A stretch of DNA of 36,392 nucleotides from Micromonospora parastrephiae (lineage in GTDB: Bacteria; Actinomycetota; Actinomycetes; Mycobacteriales; Micromonosporaceae). A program made the translations under genes and the position numbers. Shown here piece after piece: positions 1 through 8,286 of the stretch. Every line of letters begins with the position of its first letter. The stretch's first letter is position 1. The DNA lies in contig NZ_JAEVHM010000041.1 in the NCBI RefSeq assembly GCF_016802865.1, positions 1-36,392 of the forward strand. Direction: 5' to 3'. A model generated the notes under the pieces. That model had not been told where the DNA came from and did no database searches. It saw only the letters and a list, made by a program, of their open reading frames with translations.

Positions 1-326
1 GGTGGCGCCGAGCACGGCGCCGGGGCCGAGCACCCGGCGGGCGGCGGCGACCGGCAGGTCGTCGGCTCCGACGTGCCCACCGGCGGCGCCCACCGCCAGC
101 GCCACGTGCAACCGGTCGTTGACCAGGCAGGTCGCCCCGTACGGCGCGCAGAGCGCCAGCACCTGGCGGGCCAGCTCGTACGCCTCGCGGTCGGTGGCGG
201 AGTCCTCGACGCGGACCTGCACCACCAGGTCGGCGCGGGCGCCGTGAGGGCGGCGCGGACCACGGTGAGCGGGTGCCGCCCGGGTCGGGTGTCGGTGATC
301 AGATGCAATCGTCCAAGGGACGGCAC
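1..326 (-). pseudogene. thiE: Thiamine-phosphate synthase, 5' part, cut by window edge, apparent -1 frameshift
   Basis: ThiE joins HMP pyrophosphate and thiazole phosphate to make thiamine phosphate in the cytoplasm. The GTG start at 326 follows an AGGGAGG ribosome site just 3' of a TPP riboswitch. It encodes a ThiE-like beginning (LGRLHLITDTRPGR). The continuation LVVQVRVEDSATDREAYELA, then CLVNDRLHVALAVGAAGGHVGADDLPV, which holds the ND and GADD motifs typical of the family, lies in a different frame and stays open to base 1. One base appears to be missing between about 231 and 245, in a run of alternating G/C. The gene is either a decaying thiE or an intact gene with a sequencing deletion. 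The riboswitch, promoter and good coding on both sides favour the second view. The C-terminal half is outside the window. Confidence 0.8.
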
Positions 327-335
327 GGCAACGCT

Positions 336-421
336 CCTCCCTGCGCCGGCATTACCCGGATCAGGTTCGACGGTCGGGGGCTGTCAGCCCCCCTCTCAGC
401 CCGGTACACCGGGCTCCCGTG
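336..421 (-). ncRNA. TPP riboswitch (THI element) controlling thiE
   Basis: Read on the minus strand, the segment has the P2/P3 signature CTGAGA (plus 394-399) after a GC stem (GAGCCCGG/CCGGGCT). It also has the highly conserved second half AACCTGATCCGGGTAATGCC (plus about 347-366), followed by GGCGCAGGGAGG. This is the standard thiamin pyrophosphate aptamer layout. The GGGAGG at its 3' end is close to the thiE ribosome site, so binding of TPP probably hides the site and blocks translation initiation, which is the usual mechanism in Actinobacteria. That mechanism is inference. Confidence 0.93.
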
Positions 422-436
422 GGTTACTTGCGTGTC

Positions 437-465
437 ACCGTACGACAGATCCGCCGGCATGCCAA
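437..465 (-). promoter_or_regulatory. Probable sigma-70-type promoter of thiE
   Basis: On the minus strand a -35 box TTGGCA (460-465) is followed by a 17-nt spacer and a -10 box TACGGT (437-442). Transcription would start near 430, a few bases before the riboswitch. The rest of the gap up to 712 holds no gene I can support and no clear promoter for the plus-strand gene at 723. An AT-richer patch at about 589-622 stands out from its surroundings but fits no consensus well. Confidence 0.6.
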
Positions 466-722
466 GGGAGGGGTCGGCGGGCCCGGAAGGCGGAATCGGT
501 TGGGGTGCTTCATCCCGGTCCTGTTCGGAATGTCGCACCCCGTTGCAGAACCGTTACCCGTCGGCATCTTGCCGGACATTGAGCCAGCCGAATTAATTTG
601 TTCAGCGATTCGACAAAATGCTGGCGTGGACACCCCGGCACGGTGTTCCCACCAGCTCCATCTGGGACGGTCTTCGGCGAGCCGGCCCCCGCGATCCTGT
701 CCACTGCGACATAGGAGGCGGC

Positions 723-3700
723 GTGTCCCAACCCCGTCGTGCCCGTATACCCATCACCGCGACCCTCATCTCCCTAGCCCTCGCCTCGACAACCCTGTTC
801 GGGTTGCCGGCGCAGGCGGCACCGGCCGCCGCCCAGGTCCCACCGAAGGACGCGCACGCCGCGACCCCGGTCAGCCAGGTGGTGCCGAAGGCGCCAAAGG
901 CCGCCGCGGCCGACCCCTTCTCCGTCCTGATCTTCTCCAAGACCGCCGGCTTCCGGCACGACTCCATCCCCACCGGCATCGCCGCCATCCAACAGCTCGG
1001 CGCCGCCAACGGATTCACGGTGGACAACTCCGAGGACGGCGCCGTATTCACCGACGCCAACCTGGCGAAGTACAAGGCGGTGATCTGGCTCTCCACTACC
1101 GGCGACGTCCTCAACGCCGAGCAGCAGGCGGCATTCGAGCGCTACGTGCGCGCCGGCGGCGGCTACGTCGGCATCCACGCCGCCTCGGACACCGAGTACA
1201 GCTGGGCCTGGTACGGCGACCTGGTCGGCGCGTACTTCGCCAACCACCCGACGAACCAGCAGGCCACGGTCAAGGTGGAGGACCACGCCCACCCGTCCAC
1301 CGCCGAGCTTCCGGACCGCTGGTCCCGGTTCGACGAGTGGTACAACTTCCAGACCAACCCGCGGCCGGACGTGCACGTGCTGGCCAGCCTGGACGAGAAG
1401 AGCTACACCCCGGGCGCGGGCGCGATGGGCGCCGACCACCCGACCGCCTGGTGTCAGGACTTCGACGGCGGTCGTTCCTGGTACACCGGAGGTGGGCACA
1501 CCCGGGAGTCGTACGCCGAGCCGGAGTTCCTCTCCCACCTGCTCGGCGGCATCCAGACCGCGGCCGGTGTGGTGGACGCCGACTGCGGCGCCTCGAAGAC
1601 CTCGAACTTCGAGAAGGTCTCCCTGGACAGCAACACCAGCAACCCGATGGAGTTGGACATCGCCCCCGACGGGCGGGTCTTCTACATCGAGCGCGACGGT
1701 CGCGTGCAGATCATCAAGCCCGACACCGGCAGCACCGTCACCGCCGTCGACCTGGACGTCTTCACCGGCAACGAGGACGGTCTGATCGGCATCCGGCTCG
1801 ACCCGGACTTCGCCACCAACAAGTGGGTGTATCTCTACTACGCCCCGAACGACGGCGTCACGCGCAACCTGCTGTCCCGGTTCACCGTGACCGGCGACAC
1901 CATCGACCCGGCCAGCGAGAAGCAGGTGCTGCGGGTCGACACCCAGCGCAACACCTGCTGCCACGCCGGCGGCAGCATGACCTTCGACAGCGCCGGCAAC
2001 CTCTACCTGGCCACCGGTGACAACACCAACCCGTTCGAGTCGAACTCGTACTCGCCGCTCGACGAGCGGCCGGGCCGCCAGGACTACGACGCGCAGCGCA
2101 CCTCCGCCAACACGAACGACCTGCGCGGCAAGGTGATCCGGATCCACCCGGAGGACGACGGGACGTACACCGTCCCGGCCGGCAACCTCTTCGCGCCGGG
2201 CACCGAGAAGACCCGTCCGGAGATCTACGCGATGGGCTTCCGCAACCCGTTCCGGATCGGCACCGACCCGAAGACCAACACGCTGTACGTCGGCGACTAC
2301 GGGCCGGACGCCAACGCGGACAACCCCACCCGTGGCCCGCGCGGCCTGGTCGAGTGGAACATCGTGACCCCCGGCAACTACGGATGGCCGTACTGCACGG
2401 GGACGAACGAGGCGTACAACGACTACACGTTCCCGTCCGGCCCGAGCGGCCCGAAGTTCGACTGCGCGGCGCCGGTGAACAACTCGCCCAACAACACCGG
2501 CCTGACCAACCTCCCGCCGGTCGTCCCCGCGACCGTCGACTACGGGTACGCCGGTGACGCGCGCTACCCGGAGATCGGCGGCGGTGGCGCTCCGATGGGC
2601 GGCCCGGTCTACCGGTACGACGCGAACCTCAACTCCACCCGCAAGTGGCCGGCGTACTACGACGGCAAGGCACTGCTCGGCGAGTGGAACCAGAACAAGA
2701 TGTACACGATGCAGGTGACCGCCGACGGCAAGTCGTTGGTGGACATCAATCAGCTGCTCACCGGGATGACGATGGTCCGGCCGATGGACTTCGAGTTCGG
2801 CCCGGACGGCGCGCTGTACCTGATCGAGTGGGGCAGCGGCTTCGGCGGCAACAACGACAACTCGGGCGTCTACCGGATCGACTACATCGCCGGTGACCGC
2901 GCGCCGATCGCGGCGGCGTCCGCCACCCCCACCTCGGGGGCGGCGCCGTTGACGGTCACCTTCTCCAGCGCCGGATCCCGGGACCCGGACGGTGGCACGC
3001 TCACCTACGCCTGGACCTTCGGCGACGGGCAGACCTCCACCGAGGCGAACCCGACGCACACCTACGCCACGGCGGGCAACTACACCGCCCAGCTCACCGT
3101 CACCAACCCCAAGGGCCGTACCGCGGTGGCCAACGTGCCGATCACCGTGGGCAACACGTCCCCGACGGTGACCATCGAGTTCCCGCCGGACGGCGGGTTC
3201 TTCGACTGGGGTGACCAGGTCCGCTACACGATCAAGGTGACCGACCCGGAGGACGGGGAGATCGACTGCGACCGGGTGAACCTCCAGGTGCTGCTGGGTC
3301 ACGACGAGCACGCCCACCCGCTGGACCGGCACACCGGCTGCACCGGCACCGTCCAGACGTCGCTCGCCTCCGGGCACGGCGCCGAGGCGAACGTCTTCGC
3401 GGTCTTCGAGGCCACCTACACCGACGACGGCGGAGCCGGCGGGGCCAGCCCGCTCACCGGCCGCGCGATCGAGGTTCTTCAGCCCAAGCGCAAGCAGGCC
3501 GAGTTCTTCACCGCCACCGGGCGGGCACCGGTGAGCACCGGCGGCGGAGACGCCGGTGTGCAGCGGGAGACCGGCGCCGACACCGCGGGTGGCGGCCAGA
3601 ACATCGGGTTCATCGAGGACGGCGACTGGTGGTCGCTCGCCCCGGCGGACCTGACCAACATCAGCGAGATCCGGTTCCGGGCCGCCTCGGCCGCCGCTGG

Positions 3701-6566
3701 CGGTCGGATCGAGGTCCGGGCGGGCGCGGTGGACGGACCGGTGGTCGCCACGGCCACCGTGCCGGCGACCGGCGGGTGGCAGACGTACACGGACGTGAGC
3801 GCCCCGGTCACCGGTGCCGCAAGCGGTTCGCTGTACTTCGTGGCCCGCGACCCGAACGGTGGAGCGGGTTCGCTGTTCAACGTCAACTGGATGGACTTCG
3901 TCGGCCGCGGCGTAACCGAGAACGCACCGCCGGTGGTCACCGCCACCGCCACCCCGGCCACCGGCACCGCGCCGGTCACCGTGGCGTTCGACGGTACGGC
4001 CACCGACGCCGAGGGCGACACCCCGCTGACGTACGCCTGGGACTTCGGTGACGGCGGTACGGCATCCACCTTGGACGCCAGCCACACCTACGCCAGCCCG
4101 GGCACCTTCACGGCCACCCTCACGGTGACCGACAGCAAGGGCGCCAAGTCGTACACCACGGTGCCGGTGCGGGTCGACGCTCCGGACACGTCCTGCTTCG
4201 GGGCGCGTTCGGACGACTTCAACGGCACCAGCCTCGACAAGGCCCGGTGGACCAGCGTGATCCGGGAGAACCAGCTCTACTCGGTCAGTGGCGGCGCGCT
4301 GCGGCTGCCCACCTCGGTGGGTGACCTCTACGGCGCTCGCAACGACGCCACCAACCTGGTGCTCCAGCCGGCGCCGACCGGCGCCTGGCAGATGACCACC
4401 AAGGTCACCCTGCCGGTGACGGCCAACTACCAGCAGGCCGGTCTGCTGGTGTACGGCGACGACGAGAACTACGCCAAGCTGGACCTGCTGTACAACGGCA
4501 GCCGGCGGGTGGAGTTCATCCGGGAGACCGCCGGCACTCCGCGCAACGAGGCGGCCGACAGCGCCGCCGCGCCGGCCGGTGACACCGTGCACCTGCGGAT
4601 CACCAGCGACGGGACGAACCTGACCGCGGCCGTCTCGGCCGACGGGCAGACCTTCACCCCGGTCGGCCAGTCGGCCGCGCTCGCCGGCATCACCAACCCG
4701 CGCATCGGCCTCTTCGCGCTCAACGGCGGGACCGAGGCACCGGTGGTCGACGCGGCGTTCGACTCGTTCCAGGTCACGCCGGACGCCCCGGCCGGCCCGG
4801 TCGACCCGTCGGACGAGTTCACCGGCGACACGCTGGACAAGTGCCGGTGGGACGCGATCCTGCGGGAGGACCCGACCGGTTACCGGGTCACCGGTGGCGC
4901 GTTGCGGATCGACGTGCCCAACGGTGACATCTACGGCACCGACAACACCGGGCCGAAGAACTTCATCCTCCAGACCGCGCCGTCCGGCGACTGGACCCTG
5001 GAGACGAAGGTCGACGGCAGCCTGCTGAACGAGCAGTACCAGCAGGCCGGTCTGCTCGTGCAGGCGGACGACGACAACTACCTGAAGTTCGACTTCATCG
5101 CGGACAACCAGGCCGGCCAGGCGGTGACGCGGCGGATCGAGTTCCGCAGCGAGATCGCCGGGGCGGTGCAGAACCCGCAGCCGGAGGCGACCAACCTCAC
5201 CTCGGCCGTGTGGCACCTGCGGCTGGCCCGCACCGGTGACACGTTCACGGCGTCGTACTCGGCCGACGGGACGACCTGGACCGCGTTGGAGGCGTTGACC
5301 AACAGCGCGGTGGGCGCCACCCCGAAGGTCGGGTTGTTCACCCTCGGCGCCAACCAGACCGCCTCGAAGACCGTCGCGTTCGACTACTTCCGGTTGAGCA
5401 CGAAGGTCGCCGACGAGACCGCGCCGGTCACCACGGCGACGGTGTCCGGCACCCCGACCGAGGGGTGGTACACCGGGCCGGTGACGGTGACCCTCACCGC
5501 CGCCGACGAGGCCGGCGGCAGCGGGCTGGCCGGTACGGCGTACCAGCTGGACGGGGCCACCACCTGGACGGACTACACCGCTCCGGTGGCGGTCAGCGGG
5601 GACGGCGAGCACGAGCTGCGGTTCCGCTCGACCGATGAGGCGGGCAACGTGGAGTCGACGAAGACCGTCACGGTCAAGATCGACACCACGGCGCCGGTCA
5701 CCACGGCGACGTTCGCTCCGGCGAACGACGCCGGCTGGCACAACGGGTCGATCCCAGTCGTACTGACGTCGACCGACGCCGGTTCCGGGGTGAAGACGGT
5801 GGAGTGGTCGCTGGACGGTGGCACGTGGACGCCGTACACGACGCCGGTCGAGGTGACCGGCGACGGGCAGCACGAGCTGCTGTTCCGGTCCACCGACAAG
5901 GCGGGCAACGCCGAGACGCTCAAGTCGGCGGTGCTGCGCATCGACGGCACCAAGCCGACGCTGCTGGTGTCCGGGATCGCCGACGGCCAGCTCTACGGTG
6001 ACAGCCAGGACGTCCGGGTGTCCTGGCAGGCCGTCGACCCCACCTCGGGCATCGCGTCCGTGGTCGGGCAGTTGGACGGCAAGGCGTACGCCAGCGGCAC
6101 CCTGCAGGCCATGTACGAGCTGCCGCTCGGCCTGCACGAGCTGACCGTGACCGCGACCGACAAGGCGGGCAACACGACCACCTCGACGGTCCGGTTCTTC
6201 GTCACCACCTCGTTCCGGGACATGCAGAACCTGCTGGACCGGTTCAAGGCGACGGGGCGGCTCTCGGCCACGGCGCACAAGCAGTTGACGGCGAAGCTCG
6301 ACGCGGCCCGCCAGGCCGAGGCTGCCGGCAACGACAGCAAGGCGATCAAGCAGCTGACGCAGTTCCGGACGCTCGGCGCCGACGCCACAGTGGTGGCCGA
6401 GGCGGAGGTCCGGGACGTCCTGATCCGGGACGCCGACGCCATGATCGTCCGGCTCGGTGGCACGGCCAGCAAGGCCGGAGTCAAGGCGAACGACGGCGAA
6501 CCGGTCAAGGGCGCCGGACGGCTCGGTGGCGACGCCACCCGGCTGGCACCCGGTCGCCAGCTCTGA
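723..6566 (+). CDS. Secreted ThuA / glucose-sorbosone dehydrogenase multidomain protein
   Basis: A 1947-residue exported protein, probably acting on or sensing extracellular carbohydrate. The GTG start at 723 has AGGAGG at 713-718 and begins a signal peptide (basic RRAR, hydrophobic core, cut near AQAAPAA). Domains in order, rough residues: ThuA-like trehalose-utilisation fold 65-280 (begins FSVLIFSKTAGFRHDSI); glucose/sorbosone dehydrogenase beta-propeller 296-722 (PMELDIAPDGRVFYIERDG, YAMGFRNPFRIG); PKD 726-809 (YAWTFGDG); unassigned linker; CBM6-like carbohydrate-binding 921-1059; second PKD 1067-1152 (YAWDFGDG); two related concanavalin/DUF1349-like domains 1157-1352 and 1360-1559, each with YQQAGLLV; two OmpL47-type Ig-like repeats 1564-1742 (TAPVTTAT); another Ig-like module; helical FIMAH-like domain 1829-1915; disordered tail. 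There is no sortase motif or C-terminal membrane segment, so it is probably released. Catalytic activity is not established; GSDH-like domains in such mosaics may have lost PQQ use. Confidence 0.9.
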   Translation: MSQPRRARIPITATLISLALASTTLFGLPAQAAPAAAQVPPKDAHAATPVSQVVPKAPKAAAADPFSVLIFSKTAGFRHDSIPTGIAAIQQLGAANGFTVDNSEDGAVFTDANLAKYKAVIWLSTTGDVLNAEQQAAFERYVRAGGGYVGIHAASDTEYSWAWYGDLVGAYFANHPTNQQATVKVEDHAHPSTAELPDRWSRFDEWYNFQTNPRPDVHVLASLDEKSYTPGAGAMGADHPTAWCQDFDGGRSWYTGGGHTRESYAEPEFLSHLLGGIQTAAGVVDADCGASKTSNFEKVSLDSNTSNPMELDIAPDGRVFYIERDGRVQIIKPDTGSTVTAVDLDVFTGNEDGLIGIRLDPDFATNKWVYLYYAPNDGVTRNLLSRFTVTGDTIDPASEKQVLRVDTQRNTCCHAGGSMTFDSAGNLYLATGDNTNPFESNSYSPLDERPGRQDYDAQRTSANTNDLRGKVIRIHPEDDGTYTVPAGNLFAPGTEKTRPEIYAMGFRNPFRIGTDPKTNTLYVGDYGPDANADNPTRGPRGLVEWNIVTPGNYGWPYCTGTNEAYNDYTFPSGPSGPKFDCAAPVNNSPNNTGLTNLPPVVPATVDYGYAGDARYPEIGGGGAPMGGPVYRYDANLNSTRKWPAYYDGKALLGEWNQNKMYTMQVTADGKSLVDINQLLTGMTMVRPMDFEFGPDGALYLIEWGSGFGGNNDNSGVYRIDYIAGDRAPIAAASATPTSGAAPLTVTFSSAGSRDPDGGTLTYAWTFGDGQTSTEANPTHTYATAGNYTAQLTVTNPKGRTAVANVPITVGNTSPTVTIEFPPDGGFFDWGDQVRYTIKVTDPEDGEIDCDRVNLQVLLGHDEHAHPLDRHTGCTGTVQTSLASGHGAEANVFAVFEATYTDDGGAGGASPLTGRAIEVLQPKRKQAEFFTATGRAPVSTGGGDAGVQRETGADTAGGGQNIGFIEDGDWWSLAPADLTNISEIRFRAASAAAGGRIEVRAGAVDGPVVATATVPATGGWQTYTDVSAPVTGAASGSLYFVARDPNGGAGSLFNVNWMDFVGRGVTENAPPVVTATATPATGTAPVTVAFDGTATDAEGDTPLTYAWDFGDGGTASTLDASHTYASPGTFTATLTVTDSKGAKSYTTVPVRVDAPDTSCFGARSDDFNGTSLDKARWTSVIRENQLYSVSGGALRLPTSVGDLYGARNDATNLVLQPAPTGAWQMTTKVTLPVTANYQQAGLLVYGDDENYAKLDLLYNGSRRVEFIRETAGTPRNEAADSAAAPAGDTVHLRITSDGTNLTAAVSADGQTFTPVGQSAALAGITNPRIGLFALNGGTEAPVVDAAFDSFQVTPDAPAGPVDPSDEFTGDTLDKCRWDAILREDPTGYRVTGGALRIDVPNGDIYGTDNTGPKNFILQTAPSGDWTLETKVDGSLLNEQYQQAGLLVQADDDNYLKFDFIADNQAGQAVTRRIEFRSEIAGAVQNPQPEATNLTSAVWHLRLARTGDTFTASYSADGTTWTALEALTNSAVGATPKVGLFTLGANQTASKTVAFDYFRLSTKVADETAPVTTATVSGTPTEGWYTGPVTVTLTAADEAGGSGLAGTAYQLDGATTWTDYTAPVAVSGDGEHELRFRSTDEAGNVESTKTVTVKIDTTAPVTTATFAPANDAGWHNGSIPVVLTSTDAGSGVKTVEWSLDGGTWTPYTTPVEVTGDGQHELLFRSTDKAGNAETLKSAVLRIDGTKPTLLVSGIADGQLYGDSQDVRVSWQAVDPTSGIASVVGQLDGKAYASGTLQAMYELPLGLHELTVTATDKAGNTTTSTVRFFVTTSFRDMQNLLDRFKATGRLSATAHKQLTAKLDAARQAEAAGNDSKAIKQLTQFRTLGADATVVAEAEVRDVLIRDADAMIVRLGGTASKAGVKANDGEPVKGAGRLGGDATRLAPGRQL

Positions 6567-6572
6567 TCCGAC

Positions 6573-6612
6573 GAGGCCCCTCCCCGGCGCTTCGGCGTCG
6601 GGGAGGGGCCTC
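6573..6612 (+). terminator. Strong intrinsic-type terminator hairpin
   Basis: An 18-bp GC-rich stem (6573-6590 with 6595-6612, one G-U pair) closed by a TTCG tetraloop lies just after the stop of the large secreted protein gene. There is no T-run after it, as is common in Actinobacteria. It separates that gene from the small membrane protein gene, although some read-through is likely because the next ribosome site is only about 15 nt away. Confidence 0.85.
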
Positions 6613-6637
6613 CCTCATCGGTAGTGAGGAGATGTCC

Positions 6638-7159
6638 GTGACGGGTATCCGCAAGTTGGTCGCCGCCGTGTTCGTGGGGCTGGCCCTGACCCTGTTCGCC
6701 GCGACCCCGGCGGCCGCTCGGGCCGACAAACTCAAACTGACCGTGGCCGGCGACGGGGCCGAGGGGGTCACCATCCAGGCCACCTACGCCGATGGCCGTC
6801 GACTCGACAAGGTGGTGCGGCTGGTCCTCACCGCCACCGGCCCGGACGGCCAGAAGGTCGGCCCACTGCAACTGGAACCGCAGCCCGAGGGGCAGGGCTT
6901 CTACAGCAGCGGCCCGGTGCTCTCCGCCGGCGCCTGGAAGGTGACGGTGAACTCTCCCGCTCCGCTGACGAGCGAGGCCACCGCCACGGTGCAGGCCCGG
7001 GCGGCCCAGTCACCGCCGGCGCCCGTCGCGGTGACCAGGCCGGCGGATGGAGGACGTGGGACGGGCGCCGGTTGGTGGCCGTTCGCGGCGGCCGGCCTCG
7101 TGCTCGTGGCCGCGGCGATGGGGGTGGCCATGCTGTTCGGCCGCCGCCGCACCGACTGA
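6638..7159 (+). CDS. Small exported protein with C-terminal membrane anchor, function unknown
   Basis: About 173 residues. It has a signal peptide (hydrophobic run VFVGLALTLFAATPAAARA), a beta-rich outer domain of about 100 residues with the look of an Ig-like/CopC-YtkA fold, a Pro/Ala linker, one membrane helix (WPFAAAGLVLVAAAMGVAML) and a basic cytoplasmic end (FGRRRTD). This gives a type I topology with the domain outside the cell. I chose GTG 6638 because AGGAG (6627-6631) lies 6 nt upstream of it; the ATG at 6632 is in frame but touches the ribosome site and is unlikely. It sits 72 nt behind the ThuA/GSDH gene in the same direction, so partial co-expression is plausible. No family can be named with confidence. 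Confidence 0.8.
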   Translation: MTGIRKLVAAVFVGLALTLFAATPAAARADKLKLTVAGDGAEGVTIQATYADGRRLDKVVRLVLTATGPDGQKVGPLQLEPQPEGQGFYSSGPVLSAGAWKVTVNSPAPLTSEATATVQARAAQSPPAPVAVTRPADGGRGTGAGWWPFAAAGLVLVAAAMGVAMLFGRRRTD

Positions 7160-7168
7160 CCGACCAAG

Positions 7169-7186
7169 GCGCCGGCTGACCGGCGC
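7169..7186. terminator. Hairpin between convergent genes
   Basis: A perfect 7-bp stem GCGCCGG/CCGGCGC with a CTGA loop lies 10 nt after the stop of the small membrane protein gene. It could end transcription from the left; its symmetry would allow either direction. Confidence 0.45.
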
Positions 7187-7266
7187 GTGATCGACTCGAC
7201 ATTCCTGAAATCGGGGCTTCCCCGACCACAGGTCACCCCGATTTCAAGGAACGCGAGTGGATCACG
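7186..7266. repeat. Long imperfect inverted repeat between convergent genes
   Basis: Two 31-nt arms (7186-7216 and 7236-7266) match as inverted repeats except for a few bases, around a 19-nt centre. The core TGAAATCGGGG / CCCCGATTTCA is perfect and richer in A/T than its surroundings. The outer part CGTGATC..ACTCG also pairs. A second short hairpin TCGGGG-CTT-CCCCGA (7211-7225) can form inside. It lies between the plus-strand gene ending at 7159 and the minus-strand gene ending at 7288. It may serve as a bidirectional terminator, or be a copy of a dispersed intergenic palindrome; this window holds no second copy to prove the latter. Confidence 0.7.
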
Positions 7267-7287
7267 AGGCGGCGCGGCCCGCCGCGC

Positions 7288-8241
7288 TCAGAGAACGGCG
7301 CGCAACGCGGCCAGGTCCTCGCCGGTGGGCTCCCAGGTGCCGGCGGCGGCGTTGGCACGCACCTGCTCGGGCGTGGTGGCACCGGCGATCACCGAGGTCA
7401 CCGCCGGCTGGGCGGCCAGACCGCCGATCGCCACCTGGAGCATGGTCAGCCCCCGCTCGTTCGCGTACGCCTCGATCGCCTCGATGGTGTCCCAGTCGGC
7501 GGCGGCGAGCCGCTCGGCGTACCGGCCACCGCCGGAGAGCCGGCTACCGGCCGGCGGCTGCTCGCTGCGCTTGTACTTGCCGGTGAGCAGACCGTTGGCG
7601 AGCGGGAAGAACGGCAGCATGCCGAGGCCGAACCGCTCGCACGCCGGGATCACCTCGGTCTCCACCGAGCGTTCCAGCAGGCTGTAGTGGTTCTGCGCGC
7701 TGATGAAGCGGGACCGGCCGTTGGACGAGGCGACCCAGTCCGCGTCGGCGATCTGCCAGCCGGCGAAGTTGGAGTTGCCCAGGTAGCGCACCTTGCCGTC
7801 GCGGACCAGGTCGTCCAGGGCGGCGAGCGTCTCGTCGATCGGGGTGCCCGGGTCGGGCTCGTGCATCTGGTACAGGTCGATGTGGTCGGTGCCGAGCCGG
7901 CGCAGCGACGCCTCCACCGCGCGGGCGATGTAGCGGCGCGCACCGCGCGCGCCGAAGTCCGGCCCGTTCAGGCCGTTCATGTCCATGCCGAACTTGGTGG
8001 CGACCACCACGTCGTCGCGGCGACCCTTGAGGGCCTGCCCGAGCAGTTCCTCGGAGCCGCCCTGCGGCTCGCCGTAGATGTCGGCGGTGTCGAACAGATT
8101 GATTCCGGCGTCCAGGGCGGCGTCGACCACCGCGCGGGTGCCGTCGAGGTCGAGTTTGCGGCCGAAGTTGTTGCAGCCGATGCCGACCACGGACACCACG
8201 AGCCCGGAGTCGCCCAGCCGGCGATAGGTCATGTCAGTCAC
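7288..8241 (-). CDS. Aldo/keto reductase
   Basis: A 317-residue NADPH-dependent oxidoreductase with the TIM-barrel AKR fold. The catalytic tetrad is present: Asp51 and Tyr56 in DTADIYG, Lys83 in VVATKFG and His127 in LYQMHEPD. The C-terminal cofactor part is VIAGATTPEQVRANAAA. Full family length; the substrate cannot be told. Start choice: GTG 8241 has AGGGTGG about 5 nt upstream; GTG 8250 and ATG 8232 are in-frame alternatives. It lies 45 nt after the ABC-F gene in the same direction and may be the last gene of that transcript. Confidence 0.9.
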   Translation of the reverse strand: MTDMTYRRLGDSGLVVSVVGIGCNNFGRKLDLDGTRAVVDAALDAGINLFDTADIYGEPQGGSEELLGQALKGRRDDVVVATKFGMDMNGLNGPDFGARGARRYIARAVEASLRRLGTDHIDLYQMHEPDPGTPIDETLAALDDLVRDGKVRYLGNSNFAGWQIADADWVASSNGRSRFISAQNHYSLLERSVETEVIPACERFGLGMLPFFPLANGLLTGKYKRSEQPPAGSRLSGGGRYAERLAAADWDTIEAIEAYANERGLTMLQVAIGGLAAQPAVTSVIAGATTPEQVRANAAAGTWEPTGEDLAALRAVL

Positions 8242-8286
8242 GAGATCCACCCTATGCCGGCCGGACGCGCCGTCGCCGGGTACCGC

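Noticed and set aside
231..245. Programmed ribosomal frameshifting in thiE
   Set aside because: No slippery heptamer and no reason for recoding in this family; a missing base explains the data better.
4195..5400. Two similar concanavalin-like domains as an assembly duplication
   Set aside because: The two copies differ widely in sequence and only share the fold motif; they are natural domain repeats.
774..6278. 1834-codon open frame on the minus strand
   Set aside because: It is the antisense shadow of the secreted multidomain protein; high GC leaves long stop-free frames. The product is Arg/Gly/Val-rich without any domain, and the plus frame has clear domains and a ribosome site.
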